Under the pieces are notes generated by a model. It was not told where the DNA came from. It was given only the letters and a program-made list of their open reading frames with translations, and made no database searches. Made by a program: the position numbers and the translations under genes. 64,000 nt of DNA from Paenibacillus sp. FSL R5-0517 (GTDB lineage: Bacteria; Bacillota; Bacilli; Paenibacillales; Paenibacillaceae): contig NZ_CP150235.1 of NCBI RefSeq assembly GCF_037974355.1, positions 4,526,001 to 4,590,000 of the forward strand, written 5' to 3'. Shown here in pieces: positions 43,280 through 51,171 of the stretch; the stretch's first letter is position 1; every line of letters starts with the position of its first letter.

Positions 43280-45538
43280 TTACATCGAGCCATGGAACGT
43301 ACGGTTGATGACATCCAACTGTTGTTCACGAGTCAGTTTAATGAAGTTAACCGCATATCCGGATACCCGTACTGTCAGTTGCGGATAGTTTTCCGGGTGA
43401 TCCATCGCATCAATCAGTTGCTGACGATCAAATACGTTAACGTTCAGATGATGAGCGTTTTGACCAAAGTAGCCATCCATCATCGCAGTGAGATTGGATT
43501 TACGTGTAGTCTCCTCTTTACCCAATGCTTTTGGCACGATGGAGAAGGTATTGGAAATCCCGTCAAGACTGTGTTCATAAGGCAATTTGGCTACAGAGCC
43601 AAGGGAAGCCAGGGCACCTTTTTTGTCACGACCATGCATTGGGTTCGCACCTGGAGCAAATGGTTCACCTGCTTTACGACCGTCCGGTGTAGTCCCTGTT
43701 TTCTTACCATATACCACGTTGGAAGTGATCGTCAGAACGGATTGTGTTGGTATTGCGTTACGGTATGCTTTGTGCTTACGAATCATGCCCATGAAGCTCT
43801 CAACCAGTTCAACAGCAATGCTGTCCACGCTATCTTCATTGTTACCGTAACAAGGGAAGTCGCCTTCGATTTCGAAATCAACAGCGATGCCTTGTTCGTT
43901 ACGGATTGGTTTTACTTTGGCATATTTGATGGCACTCAGTGAATCTGCTGTAACCGAGAGACCCGCGATACCACAAGCCATCGTACGTACAATGTCACGG
44001 TCATGCAATGCCATTTCGATACGCTCATAGCTGTATTTATCGTGCATGTAGTGAATGACGTTGAGGGTATTCATATACAGCTTCGCGAGCCACTCCATCA
44101 TTGGTTTGAAGCGTTTCATGACCTCATTGTAATCCAGCACTTCACTGGTAATGGCAGGATACTCCGGTCCGACCTGTGCTCCGGATTTCTCGTCACGACC
44201 ACCGTTGATCGCATACAGGAGAGCTTTTGCCAAGTTGGCACGAGCGCCGAAGAATTGCATTTGTTTCCCGATCTTCATCGCCGATACACAGCATGCAATA
44301 CCGTAATCGTCACCATAGATTGGACGCATCAGGTCATCATTTTCATACTGGATTGAACTGGTTTCAATGGATACTTTGCTGCAATAATCTTTGAAAGCTT
44401 CTGGAAGCTTCGTGGACCATAGTACAGTCAGGTTCGGTTCTGGTGCAGGACCCAGGTTGTGCAGGGTATGCAGGAAACGGAAGCTGTTTTTCGTTACGCG
44501 TGTTTCACCATTCACTGACATACCGCCGATGGACTCCGTCACCCATGTTGGATCTCCACTGAACAGTTCGTTGTAATCCGGTGTACGCAGGAATTTGACA
44601 ATCCGCAGTTTCATTACGAAATGGTCAACGAGTTCCTGAGCCTGTTCTTCGGACAGAATGCCTTCTTGCAGGTCACGTTCAATGTAGATATCCAGGAAAG
44701 AAGATACACGTCCCAGAGACATCGCAGCACCGTTCTGCTCTTTGATGGCAGCGAGATAACCGAAGTACAACCATTGGAACGCTTCTTTTGCAGTAGTCGC
44801 TGGCAAGGAAATATCGAACCCGTGCATATCACCCAATTGTTTCAATTCTTGCAATGCACGAATCTGCTCAGACAATTCTTCCCGCAGACGAATGACATCT
44901 TCATCAATAACATCAACTTCGAGTGCGTTCAATTCGCCTTTTTTGTTACGGATCAGGAAGTCTACTCCGTACAAAGCTACACGACGATAGTCTCCGATGA
45001 TCCGGCCACGGCCGTAAGCATCTGGCAGACCTGTAATAATCCCTGCTTTACGCGCTGCACGCATATCCGAAGTATAAGCATCGAATACACCCTGGTTATG
45101 TGTTTTGCGAATGTTTGTAAATATATCAATGACGCCTTGAGGCAATTCGAAGCCATATGCTTCACATGCATCAATCATCATCCGGATTCCGCCTGTTGGT
45201 TGAATGGAACGTCTGAATGGAGCATCCGTCTGAACGCCGACAATCTGTTCTTTGGACTGATCCAGATAACCTGGTTGATGAGAAACAATTGTCGCTGGTG
45301 TGTTCACATCAACATCAAGTACACCGCCGTTATCCCGTTCTTTTTTGGTCAAATCAGATACGATCTCCCACAATTCTTTGGTATTCTGGGTTGCACCTGC
45401 TAGGAATGCTTCATCACCGTAATACGGAGTCAAGTTGTGTGCCAGAAAATCATTCACATCTACGGATTTGGTCCATGTTCCTTTGGTAAAGTTTCTCCAG
45501 CCTGTTTGTTGTTTGACATCTTTTTCAATCACCGACAT
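43280..45538 (-). CDS. pflB: Formate C-acetyltransferase (pyruvate formate-lyase)
   Basis: PflB converts pyruvate and CoA to acetyl-CoA and formate during fermentation. The 752-residue protein carries the paired active-site cysteines in YGIACCVSAMKIG and the glycyl-radical site VRVSGYAVNF with Gly727 near the C-terminus. The N-terminal TGWRNFTKGTWTKSVDVNDF is typical. The ATG at 45538 follows GGAGGG; an in-frame ATG at 45598 has no support. Two Fnr-type sites lie upstream. Confidence 0.98.
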   Translation of the reverse strand: MSVIEKDVKQQTGWRNFTKGTWTKSVDVNDFLAHNLTPYYGDEAFLAGATQNTKELWEIVSDLTKKERDNGGVLDVDVNTPATIVSHQPGYLDQSKEQIVGVQTDAPFRRSIQPTGGIRMMIDACEAYGFELPQGVIDIFTNIRKTHNQGVFDAYTSDMRAARKAGIITGLPDAYGRGRIIGDYRRVALYGVDFLIRNKKGELNALEVDVIDEDVIRLREELSEQIRALQELKQLGDMHGFDISLPATTAKEAFQWLYFGYLAAIKEQNGAAMSLGRVSSFLDIYIERDLQEGILSEEQAQELVDHFVMKLRIVKFLRTPDYNELFSGDPTWVTESIGGMSVNGETRVTKNSFRFLHTLHNLGPAPEPNLTVLWSTKLPEAFKDYCSKVSIETSSIQYENDDLMRPIYGDDYGIACCVSAMKIGKQMQFFGARANLAKALLYAINGGRDEKSGAQVGPEYPAITSEVLDYNEVMKRFKPMMEWLAKLYMNTLNVIHYMHDKYSYERIEMALHDRDIVRTMACGIAGLSVTADSLSAIKYAKVKPIRNEQGIAVDFEIEGDFPCYGNNEDSVDSIAVELVESFMGMIRKHKAYRNAIPTQSVLTITSNVVYGKKTGTTPDGRKAGEPFAPGANPMHGRDKKGALASLGSVAKLPYEHSLDGISNTFSIVPKALGKEETTRKSNLTAMMDGYFGQNAHHLNVNVFDRQQLIDAMDHPENYPQLTVRVSGYAVNFIKLTREQQLDVINRTFHGSM

Positions 45539-45621
45539 CTTAATCCCTCCACTAATTTGGATTTCTGGACACATAACATCTTGCTTCATTCGTAGCATTG
45601 TGTGCCCAGAGCCGCGATTAA

Positions 45622-45637
45622 TGTGAATTGTTTCACA
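45622..45637. promoter_or_regulatory. Fnr-type site 2 in the pflB leader
   Basis: TGTGAATTGTTTCACA is a perfect TGTGA-N6-TCACA palindrome. It lies between the predicted pflB start of transcription (near 45698) and the ATG, at about +61 to +76, so it is not placed for simple activation from that promoter. Confidence 0.7.
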
Positions 45638-45704
45638 TAAACCGGATCATGTTCTCTCTACTTGGGAACCGGAACCGCGGGATGAATGTTTTTCTTACAT
45701 TTTC

Positions 45705-45747
45705 AGTATACGTCTTGAGGCTTTCATCATCTGTGATTTTTGTCACA
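45705..45747 (-). promoter_or_regulatory. Fnr site and -10 box of the pflB promoter
   Basis: A perfect Fnr palindrome TGTGATTTTTGTCACA is at 45732-45747, and a -10 box TATACT is at 45710-45705 on the minus strand. With transcription starting seven bases past the -10 box (45698), the palindrome is centred at exactly -41.5, the class II activator position. No -35 box is needed. Confidence 0.82.
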
Positions 45748-45815
45748 AAGTCAGTGAACTAACTCACTCCACCTGCGCTATGTCCTATTGAACCCTGTAA
45801 ATTCACACATAGCCA

Positions 45816-46050
45816 CTGCGCGGGCAGAACAACCTTCCAATCGCTGCTCACTATTTAAATTTACTGAAAAAGCGAATGAACATTAGGTGGTGTACACTGG
45901 CCACTGCAAGTAGAGAATAACCTTCCGATCGCTGTTATCCCCGGATTTTTTGATCACTTTTTCAAAGGTGAAAATCCGTTGATAAAGGCGAACGCTCCGC
46001 TTCTTCAGGTTTTTTCTCTCCTCTCCGTTATCGTGTACATGTGTAGTTCA
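45816..46050. repeat. Dispersed structured repeat, family A, copies 2a (partial) and 2b (full)
   Basis: A left-end fragment (AGAACAACCTTCCAATCGCTG, 45827-45847) is followed by a full copy from about 45916 to 46050. The full copy has CTTCCGATCGCTG, the stem TTATCnnCGGATTTT (45934-45949) pairing with AAAATCCGTTGATAA (45970-45984), an inner stem CACTTT/AAGGTG, then GGCGAACGCTCCGCTTCTTCAG and a pyrimidine tail. Both copies are introduced by CCACTGC. They lie in the pflB-adhE gap. Confidence 0.75.
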
Positions 46051-46085
46051 ACTGATAAAACAACAAAGTTCAAAATTTATTTTAA

Positions 46086-46150
46086 AGACGCATGCTTCGC
46101 TTTTTAGGTTTGTTCTGCCCCTCTGTTGTTGTGTAAAGGGAATAGTTCAA
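46086..46150. repeat. Family A repeat, right-half fragment
   Basis: GACGCATGCTTCGCTTTTTAG, then a pyrimidine stretch ending CTCTGTTGTTGTGTAAAGGG and AGTTCAA, matches the right half of the 45916 copy (ACGCTCCGCTTCTTCAG ... GTTATCGTGTACATGTGTAGTTCAA) but has no left half. Confidence 0.55.
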
Positions 46151-46239
46151 ACGGCCACATCACGGATTCCGTGTAACCTCTTTAGAACCCTTTTGCTCTT
46201 CTATGCTGGAGCAAATCAAATCTTAGAATATACCCTGAA

Positions 46240-46312
46240 AAACAGGTGCTTCACTCTTCTGTTTTTCTGCCCGTTCTGCTCTGTTCGTCATCGTGTTAGT
46301 GTCTCACTTGCT
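46240..46312. repeat. Family A repeat, second right-half fragment
   Basis: AGGTGCTTCACTCTTCTGTTT, then CTGCCCGTTCTGCTCTGTTC and GTCATCGTGTTAGTG, is a weaker match to the same right half. Together with the neighbours it makes the 875-bp pflB-adhE gap (45539-46413) a string of decaying copies without genes. Confidence 0.45.
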
Positions 46313-46333
46313 CACTTAACTTCGTGTAACCTC

Positions 46334-46389
46334 TATAAAGACGGCAATCGGGGCTCCCCTCTCGGGGAACCCTGATCTTTTTTTGCCGT
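46334..46389 (-). terminator. Large hairpin terminator downstream of adhE
   Basis: On the minus strand ACGGCAA (outer), GATCAGGGTTCCCC, loop GAGA, GGGGAGCCCCGAT and TTGCCGT form a nested stem about 25 bases after the adhE stop. An internal A7/T7 lies on one side of the stem. It is a likely adhE terminator, although the U-run after the stem is short. Confidence 0.6.
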
Positions 46390-46413
46390 AAGGCACGCTT
46401 CGTTCTAGATTTG

Positions 46414-49026
46414 TTATTCAAACTTTCCGTAGAAAGCGTTGCGGTATACATCAGCCAGTTCAGTTACCAGCGGCAACTTCGGATTGGCGGTTGTGCATTG
46501 GTCTTCAAAGGCACGGTCTGCCAGATAATCTACATGTGCTTCGAAGTCTTTAGCATCAAATCCGATTTCTTGGAACGATTCTTCAATGCCCAATGTTTTG
46601 TTCAGTTTACGAATGGCATTAATAAGACTGGTTACGCCTTCTTCTGTCGTACGTGCAGGCAGTCCCAGAATCCGGGCAATTTCGGCATACCGCTCATCCG
46701 CTACAAAGTGCGAATATTTCGGGAACGATGCAAATTTGGTCGGTTTTTTCGCGTTGTAACGAATAACGTGTGGCATCAGAATTGCATTGGTGCGTCCGTG
46801 TGCGGTGTGGTACTGACCGCCCCATTTGTGCGCCAAGCTGTGGTTAATGCCCAGGAATGCGTTGGCAAAAGCCATACCGGCAATGGTGGAGGCATTATGC
46901 ATTTTCTCACGTGCCAGTTTATCACCTTGCAGTGCCGATTGCTCCAGGTATTGGAATACCAGTTGAATCGCTTTGATCGCAAGGCCATCCGTGTAATCAT
47001 TCGCCATGACAGACACATAAGCTTCAATCGCATGAGTCAGTACGTCCATACCTGTATCTGCAACGGCTGTTCTAGGCAGAGAGTATACGAATTCCGGATC
47101 GACAATCGCTACGTCTGGTGTCAGCTCATAGTCGGCCAATGGATATTTAGTATTCCCTTGATTTTTATCTGTGATAACCGCGAACGATGTTACTTCAGAA
47201 CCTGTACCGGATGTCGTTGGAATCGCTACAAATTTCGCTTTTACGCCGAGACGTGGATATTTATAGATCCGTTTGCGGATATCCATGAATTTTTGTTTCA
47301 GATCGTTAAAGTCCGTGTCCGGATATTCATAGAACAACCACATGGCTTTCGCAGCATCCATCGGTGATCCCCCGCCGAGTGCGATAATGCAATCTGGCTG
47401 GAAGCGGCGCATCATTTCGGTTCCGCGATCTACCGTTGTTGTGGATGGATCTGGCTCCACATCAGAGAATACTTCGATTGCTACCGGCATTTGGCGTTGA
47501 CGCAGATAGTGTTCTACCTTTTCAACATATCCCAGTTTCACCATCATGGCATCCGTAATAATCGCCACACGTGTGATGTCAGGCATTTTGGCAAGATACT
47601 GTGTTGCCCCTTTTTCGAAGTAGACTTTGTTCGGCACTTTGAACCATTGCATATTCACGGTACGGCGAGCCACCCTTTTCACATTGATTAAGTTCACAGC
47701 GGTTACGTTGGAAGAAGTCGAGTTACGTCCATATGATCCGCATCCCAGTGTCAATGATGGCATATTCGTGTTGTAGATATCCCCGATGGCACCATGTGTA
47801 GATGGTGAATTCACAATGATCCGTCCAGTTTGCAGACGATCTGCGAATTTGCCAATCACTTCTTCATTTGTGGAGTGGATCACCGAGGAGTGCCCCATGC
47901 CGCCAAAAGCAACCACTTCTGCTGCACGCTCAATGCCCTCTGCTGCTGTTTTGACTTTGTAACAAGCGAGTACCGGACTTAATTTCTCTGCCGACAATGG
48001 GAATTTGGTACCTACCCCTTCAATCTCGGCTACAAGAATTTTGGTGCCTGCAGGAACTTCAATTCCGCACAACTTCGCAATGCTCACCGCAGATTGACCC
48101 ACAATCGCCGGGTTCACCGCACATTTCTCGGCATTAATTGCACCTGCTGTCAATTTTGCTGCTTCATCTTTGTTAACAAAGTAACAGCCATTCGCGATCA
48201 TTTTTTTCTTCACTTGATCAAAGATCGGTTCTTCAATGATGACCGCTTGCTCGGAAGCACAGATCATGCCGTTGTCGAAGGACTTGGACAGGATCAAATC
48301 CGTCACTGCTTGATTGATATCCGCGCTTTTCTCGATAAAGCAAGGAACGTTACCCGGTCCTACGCCCAGTGCGGGTTTACCACAGCTGTACGCTGCACGT
48401 ACCATGCCTGATCCGCCTGTTGCCAGAATGAGAGCCACATCATTGTGATTCATCAGTTCGTTCGTACGATCCATGGAAGGATCATCAATCCATTGGATAC
48501 AATCTGCTGGAGCACCATGCTTCACCGCTGCATCCCGCAGGATTTTGGCAGCTTCGCGGCTACAATTCTGTGCAGATGGGTGGAAACCAAAGATAATCGG
48601 GTTACGCGTCTTGATGGAGATCAGTGCTTTAAACATCGTTGTTGATGTTGGATTCGTGACGGGTGTAATCCCCATAATAATACCGACCGGCTCCGCGATT
48701 TTCTGGAAGCTCTCATACTCGTTATCTTCAATTACACCTACGGTTTTGTCATACTTGATGCTGTGGTAGACATATTCTGTTGCAAATATATTTTTGGTGA
48801 TTTTATCCTCATATACTCCGCGGCCTGTTTCTTCTACGGCCATCTTGGCGAGCATCATGTGTTTATCCAGACCCGCAAGCGCCATCGCTTGCACAATCCG
48901 GTCAATCTGCATCTGATCCATCTTCATGAATGCGGCGTGTGCTTTATTCGCTTTGTCGATTAACGTTTGAATATACTGACCTGCTGTCGGTTCTTTTGCT
49001 GGGGCGACCTCGTTCTTTACAGCCAT
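46414..49026 (-). CDS. adhE: Bifunctional acetaldehyde-CoA / alcohol dehydrogenase
   Basis: AdhE reduces acetyl-CoA to acetaldehyde and then ethanol, regenerating NAD+ in fermentation. The 870-residue protein has an N-terminal CoA-acylating aldehyde dehydrogenase (about 1-440; GITPVTNPTST, the catalytic cysteine in FDNGMICASEQ). The C-terminal iron alcohol dehydrogenase (about 455-870) has CIIALGGGSPMDAAKAMW and the metal ligands in DVLTHAIEAYVS and HSLAHKWGGQYHTAHG. The ATG at 49026 follows AGGAGG; an in-frame ATG at 49080 lies upstream. It is a single gene with an Fnr-activated promoter. Confidence 0.97.
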   Translation of the reverse strand: MAVKNEVAPAKEPTAGQYIQTLIDKANKAHAAFMKMDQMQIDRIVQAMALAGLDKHMMLAKMAVEETGRGVYEDKITKNIFATEYVYHSIKYDKTVGVIEDNEYESFQKIAEPVGIIMGITPVTNPTSTTMFKALISIKTRNPIIFGFHPSAQNCSREAAKILRDAAVKHGAPADCIQWIDDPSMDRTNELMNHNDVALILATGGSGMVRAAYSCGKPALGVGPGNVPCFIEKSADINQAVTDLILSKSFDNGMICASEQAVIIEEPIFDQVKKKMIANGCYFVNKDEAAKLTAGAINAEKCAVNPAIVGQSAVSIAKLCGIEVPAGTKILVAEIEGVGTKFPLSAEKLSPVLACYKVKTAAEGIERAAEVVAFGGMGHSSVIHSTNEEVIGKFADRLQTGRIIVNSPSTHGAIGDIYNTNMPSLTLGCGSYGRNSTSSNVTAVNLINVKRVARRTVNMQWFKVPNKVYFEKGATQYLAKMPDITRVAIITDAMMVKLGYVEKVEHYLRQRQMPVAIEVFSDVEPDPSTTTVDRGTEMMRRFQPDCIIALGGGSPMDAAKAMWLFYEYPDTDFNDLKQKFMDIRKRIYKYPRLGVKAKFVAIPTTSGTGSEVTSFAVITDKNQGNTKYPLADYELTPDVAIVDPEFVYSLPRTAVADTGMDVLTHAIEAYVSVMANDYTDGLAIKAIQLVFQYLEQSALQGDKLAREKMHNASTIAGMAFANAFLGINHSLAHKWGGQYHTAHGRTNAILMPHVIRYNAKKPTKFASFPKYSHFVADERYAEIARILGLPARTTEEGVTSLINAIRKLNKTLGIEESFQEIGFDAKDFEAHVDYLADRAFEDQCTTANPKLPLVTELADVYRNAFYGKFE

Positions 49027-49080
49027 CTCCCTCATCCTCCTAAAGGTTCGTATTGGTTTGTCTCTCTTCTTTACATTCAC

Positions 49081-49123
49081 ATCGTAACATGACCATAAAC
49101 TTAATTATGTGATTTTTTTCACA
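49081..49123 (-). promoter_or_regulatory. Fnr site and -10 box of the adhE promoter
   Basis: A perfect palindrome TGTGATTTTTTTCACA is at 49108-49123 and TACGAT is at 49086-49081 on the minus strand. A start seven bases past the -10 box (49074) puts the palindrome centre at exactly -41.5, the same geometry as pflB. Confidence 0.78.
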
Positions 49124-49224
49124 AAGTATAACAAATTTAATTTAAGTTTTGTAGTGTCCTTCATCCAACCATTTTCACTTCCTATTTAAAGTATAGGGCT
49201 GTAAAAATCATGTTCTCCAATAAA

Positions 49225-49240
49225 AGTGAATTTAATCACA
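49225..49240. promoter_or_regulatory. Fnr-type site upstream of fnr
   Basis: AGTGAATTTAATCACA matches TGTGA-N6-TCACA at nine of ten positions. Relative to a -10 box TATACT at 49302-49307 (start near 49314) its centre is at -81.5, four helical turns from -41.5, which is a permitted class I distance. Autoregulation of fnr is likely. Confidence 0.6.
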
Positions 49241-49338
49241 ATGTTTGAAATTTCGTCATTTTTGCCCCCTTTCCTTCCCCCTCAAACGGTAAGATTAGGT
49301 ATATACTGAACTTAAAAATTGAACCACCGCAATTTGTA

Positions 49339-49440
49339 CCGTCCTTCCTCCCGGCCGAGATGACCCTGATCAGGACGGCAACGGTTTGCGGCAAACCTCG
49401 GAGGCTACTGCAAGCTACAGGAGTCCATCCGACGGACACA
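49339..49440 (+). other. Structured 5' leader of fnr
   Basis: Between the likely promoter and the fnr ATG, several stems can form: CCGTCCT/AGGACGG (49339-49345 with 49372-49378), GGTTTG/CAAACC (49383-49397), and TCGGA/TCCGA (49398-49402 with 49427-49431). A GCTAC direct repeat lies inside the last stem. No match to a known riboswitch class was convincing. Confidence 0.45.
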
Positions 49441-49456
49441 AAGGGGAGATAGACTT

Positions 49457-50173
49457 ATGTTAGAACTAACAACTGTACTGGAAAAACGCGGCAATACGAA
49501 CTGTTTCTCGGAAGCGAATTTCAACCATCTGCTGGTTACCATGAAAGATAGAACCTATCCGGAAGGTACACATCTGTACTGGGAAGGAGACGTCTCTGAC
49601 AAACTTTATTATATGAAACGGGGCCGTGCCCAGATCACCAAATCCACGGATGAAGGCAAGGAACTAATCATGTACATGTATCAGTCCGGTGATATGATTG
49701 GGCAGGCTGATCCCTTCTTCGGCTCGAAACACACCTTCTCAGCGGAAGTACTGGAGGATAGTGAGATCGGTGTACTGGAGCATAAGGACCTGGAGATGCT
49801 AATCTGCCAGCATTGTGACTTCGCGATCGACTTTATGAAATGGATGGGCATCCACCACCGGTTGACACAGACGAAGTTCCGGGATCTCATGTTATATGGC
49901 AAACCAGGTGCGCTTTGCTCCACCCTCATTCGATTGTCGAATTCGTATGGTGAGCCTCATGGAGAGCATGTCATTATTCATAAAAAAATTACCCACACGG
50001 ACCTGTCCAATATGATTGGAGCTACCCGTGAAAGTGTAAACCGCATGTTAAGCGATCTGCGCAAGAAAGATGCGATCGAATATGACAATGGCATGATCGT
50101 CATCAAAGATCTGAAGATGCTGCAAGGGATCTGTCACTGTGAACTTTGCCCGAACGAGATCTGTCGTATTTAA
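49457..50173 (+). CDS. fnr: Anaerobic regulator Fnr (Bacillus type, C-terminal Fe-S cluster)
   Basis: A Crp/Fnr transcription activator for anaerobic growth. The 238-residue protein has a cyclic-nucleotide-binding-like domain (about 18-130), a dimer helix, and a helix-turn-helix with THTDLSNMIGATRESVNRML; the ESVNR part resembles the Fnr recognition ExxSR. The C-terminal CELCPNEIC gives Cys228, Cys231 and Cys236, spaced CxxCxxxxC, exactly like the [4Fe-4S] ligands of B. subtilis Fnr. Asp143 may be the fourth ligand. The ATG follows GGGGAG. It diverges from adhE and very likely controls pflBA, adhE and itself. Confidence 0.95.
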   Translation: MLELTTVLEKRGNTNCFSEANFNHLLVTMKDRTYPEGTHLYWEGDVSDKLYYMKRGRAQITKSTDEGKELIMYMYQSGDMIGQADPFFGSKHTFSAEVLEDSEIGVLEHKDLEMLICQHCDFAIDFMKWMGIHHRLTQTKFRDLMLYGKPGALCSTLIRLSNSYGEPHGEHVIIHKKITHTDLSNMIGATRESVNRMLSDLRKKDAIEYDNGMIVIKDLKMLQGICHCELCPNEICRI

Positions 50174-50209
50174 TAATTGACTATGCTAATCGAATGTTGC
50201 TTATAATTT

Positions 50210-50254
50210 TAATGAAAAAAGCCCATTTCTCCTAAATAGAGATTGGGCTTCTTG
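50210..50254. terminator. Bidirectional terminator after fnr
   Basis: AAAAAAGCCCATTTCTC pairs with GAGATTGGGCTTCTT around a short loop, with A-rich and T-rich flanks. It separates fnr from the convergent lipoprotein gene. Confidence 0.75.
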
Positions 50255-50260
50255 GTATGC

Positions 50261-50974
50261 TTAGGATGCATTGGTCAATTCAAGCTTCACCGCATCACGT
50301 GGATTCAATTTCATGTCCAAACCATTTTCCATTAGTTCTTTGTCGTTCACCATAATGACCCACCGCTCATTCATTCGGGGTGTGACATTTTCGACCGAAA
50401 CGACGAATTTGTTATTCTCTGACATTCTTACAATTCCGCTGGACTTCAACACATCGCGAACGGTACACTCTTGAACGTAGACTCCGGCATATTGACGATT
50501 GAGGGTTGGCATAATGTTTCCACCGCTCACCTTGAGTAACGTTGTCTGATATGCAACGCCATCCCCCCCACTGTCAGCGGCTTTCACGTAAATGATCACT
50601 TCATCTTTGGCATGAAGCTCCATGTCCCAATCTTCCTGTTCAATGTCCTTGCCATTCAATTTGACAGCCCAGCTAAGCGAAGAATCCAGAGAAACTTCAC
50701 CAACGGATTGTATCCGTTTGCCATCTGCCGTAAAATCAACCAGTCCGCTATTGAGTAATGCCTTTTTGAGTGTCAAACCCTCGCTAAAATCTCGCTTAAT
50801 GGACTTGGTTGCATCAGGCAAAAACGTACTGCCATCTACAGCCACTGTAATCGTATTCGCTGTTTCTGTCTCTTTGACAATTGGCTGTTCAGAAGGCTGT
50901 GTCTCACTACAACCAGCCAAGATCGTCAGTAAGAGCAAACATACACCTATGTAACCGGGGATTTTCTTCATCAT
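50261..50974 (-). CDS. Lipoprotein with two DUF4430-like domains
   Basis: A 237-residue exported lipoprotein. The start MMKKIPGYIGVCLLLLTILAGC gives a lipobox (TILAGC, Cys about residue 22); the ATG follows GGGTGGTG, and upstream in-frame codons are not needed. Two similar beta-grasp-like repeats follow. One (about 45-125) ends SWAVKLNGKDIEQEDWDMEL; the other (about 140-237) ends RWVIMVNDKELMENGLDMKL. This pattern matches the transcobalamin-C-like DUF4430 fold, often linked to surface proteins. The ligand is unknown. Confidence 0.75.
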   Translation of the reverse strand: MMKKIPGYIGVCLLLLTILAGCSETQPSEQPIVKETETANTITVAVDGSTFLPDATKSIKRDFSEGLTLKKALLNSGLVDFTADGKRIQSVGEVSLDSSLSWAVKLNGKDIEQEDWDMELHAKDEVIIYVKAADSGGDGVAYQTTLLKVSGGNIMPTLNRQYAGVYVQECTVRDVLKSSGIVRMSENNKFVVSVENVTPRMNERWVIMVNDKELMENGLDMKLNPRDAVKLELTNAS

Positions 50975-51103
50975 GTAGGTAACACCACCCTGCGTAAAAT
51001 CATTCACCCTGTTGTCCATAACCTCTATTATGGCACAACCTTCAGCAAAAAAAAGTGTCAAAGCCGTTACTTTTAATGGAGTGCCTCTCCAAATAAGGCT
51101 TGT

Positions 51104-51134
51104 ACAAGAAAGAGAGCCTGCACACAGGCTCTCC
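51104..51134 (-). terminator. Terminator of the 256-codon hypothetical gene
   Basis: A perfect 9-bp stem GAGAGCCTG/CAGGCTCTC with a CACA loop. On the minus strand TTTCTT follows. It lies about 40 bases past the stop at 51172. Confidence 0.65.
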
Positions 51135-51171
51135 AATCTGAATCATTTTCTCGATTTCATTGGTTCTGCTG

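Noticed and set aside
44621..45403. 260-codon plus-strand open frame across pflB
   Set aside because: It is antisense to pflB; composition rich in Cys, Phe and His marks it as a shadow of the real gene.
45816..46312. CRISPR array in the pflB-adhE gap
   Set aside because: Repeated pieces are present, but they are degenerate, differ in length and have no regular spacers; no cas genes lie nearby.
49378..49431. c-di-GMP-I-like riboswitch in the fnr leader
   Set aside because: GCAAACC and GCAAGCTACAGG resemble parts of the aptamer, but the GACGCAAAGC core, the tetraloop stem and the receptor stem are missing.
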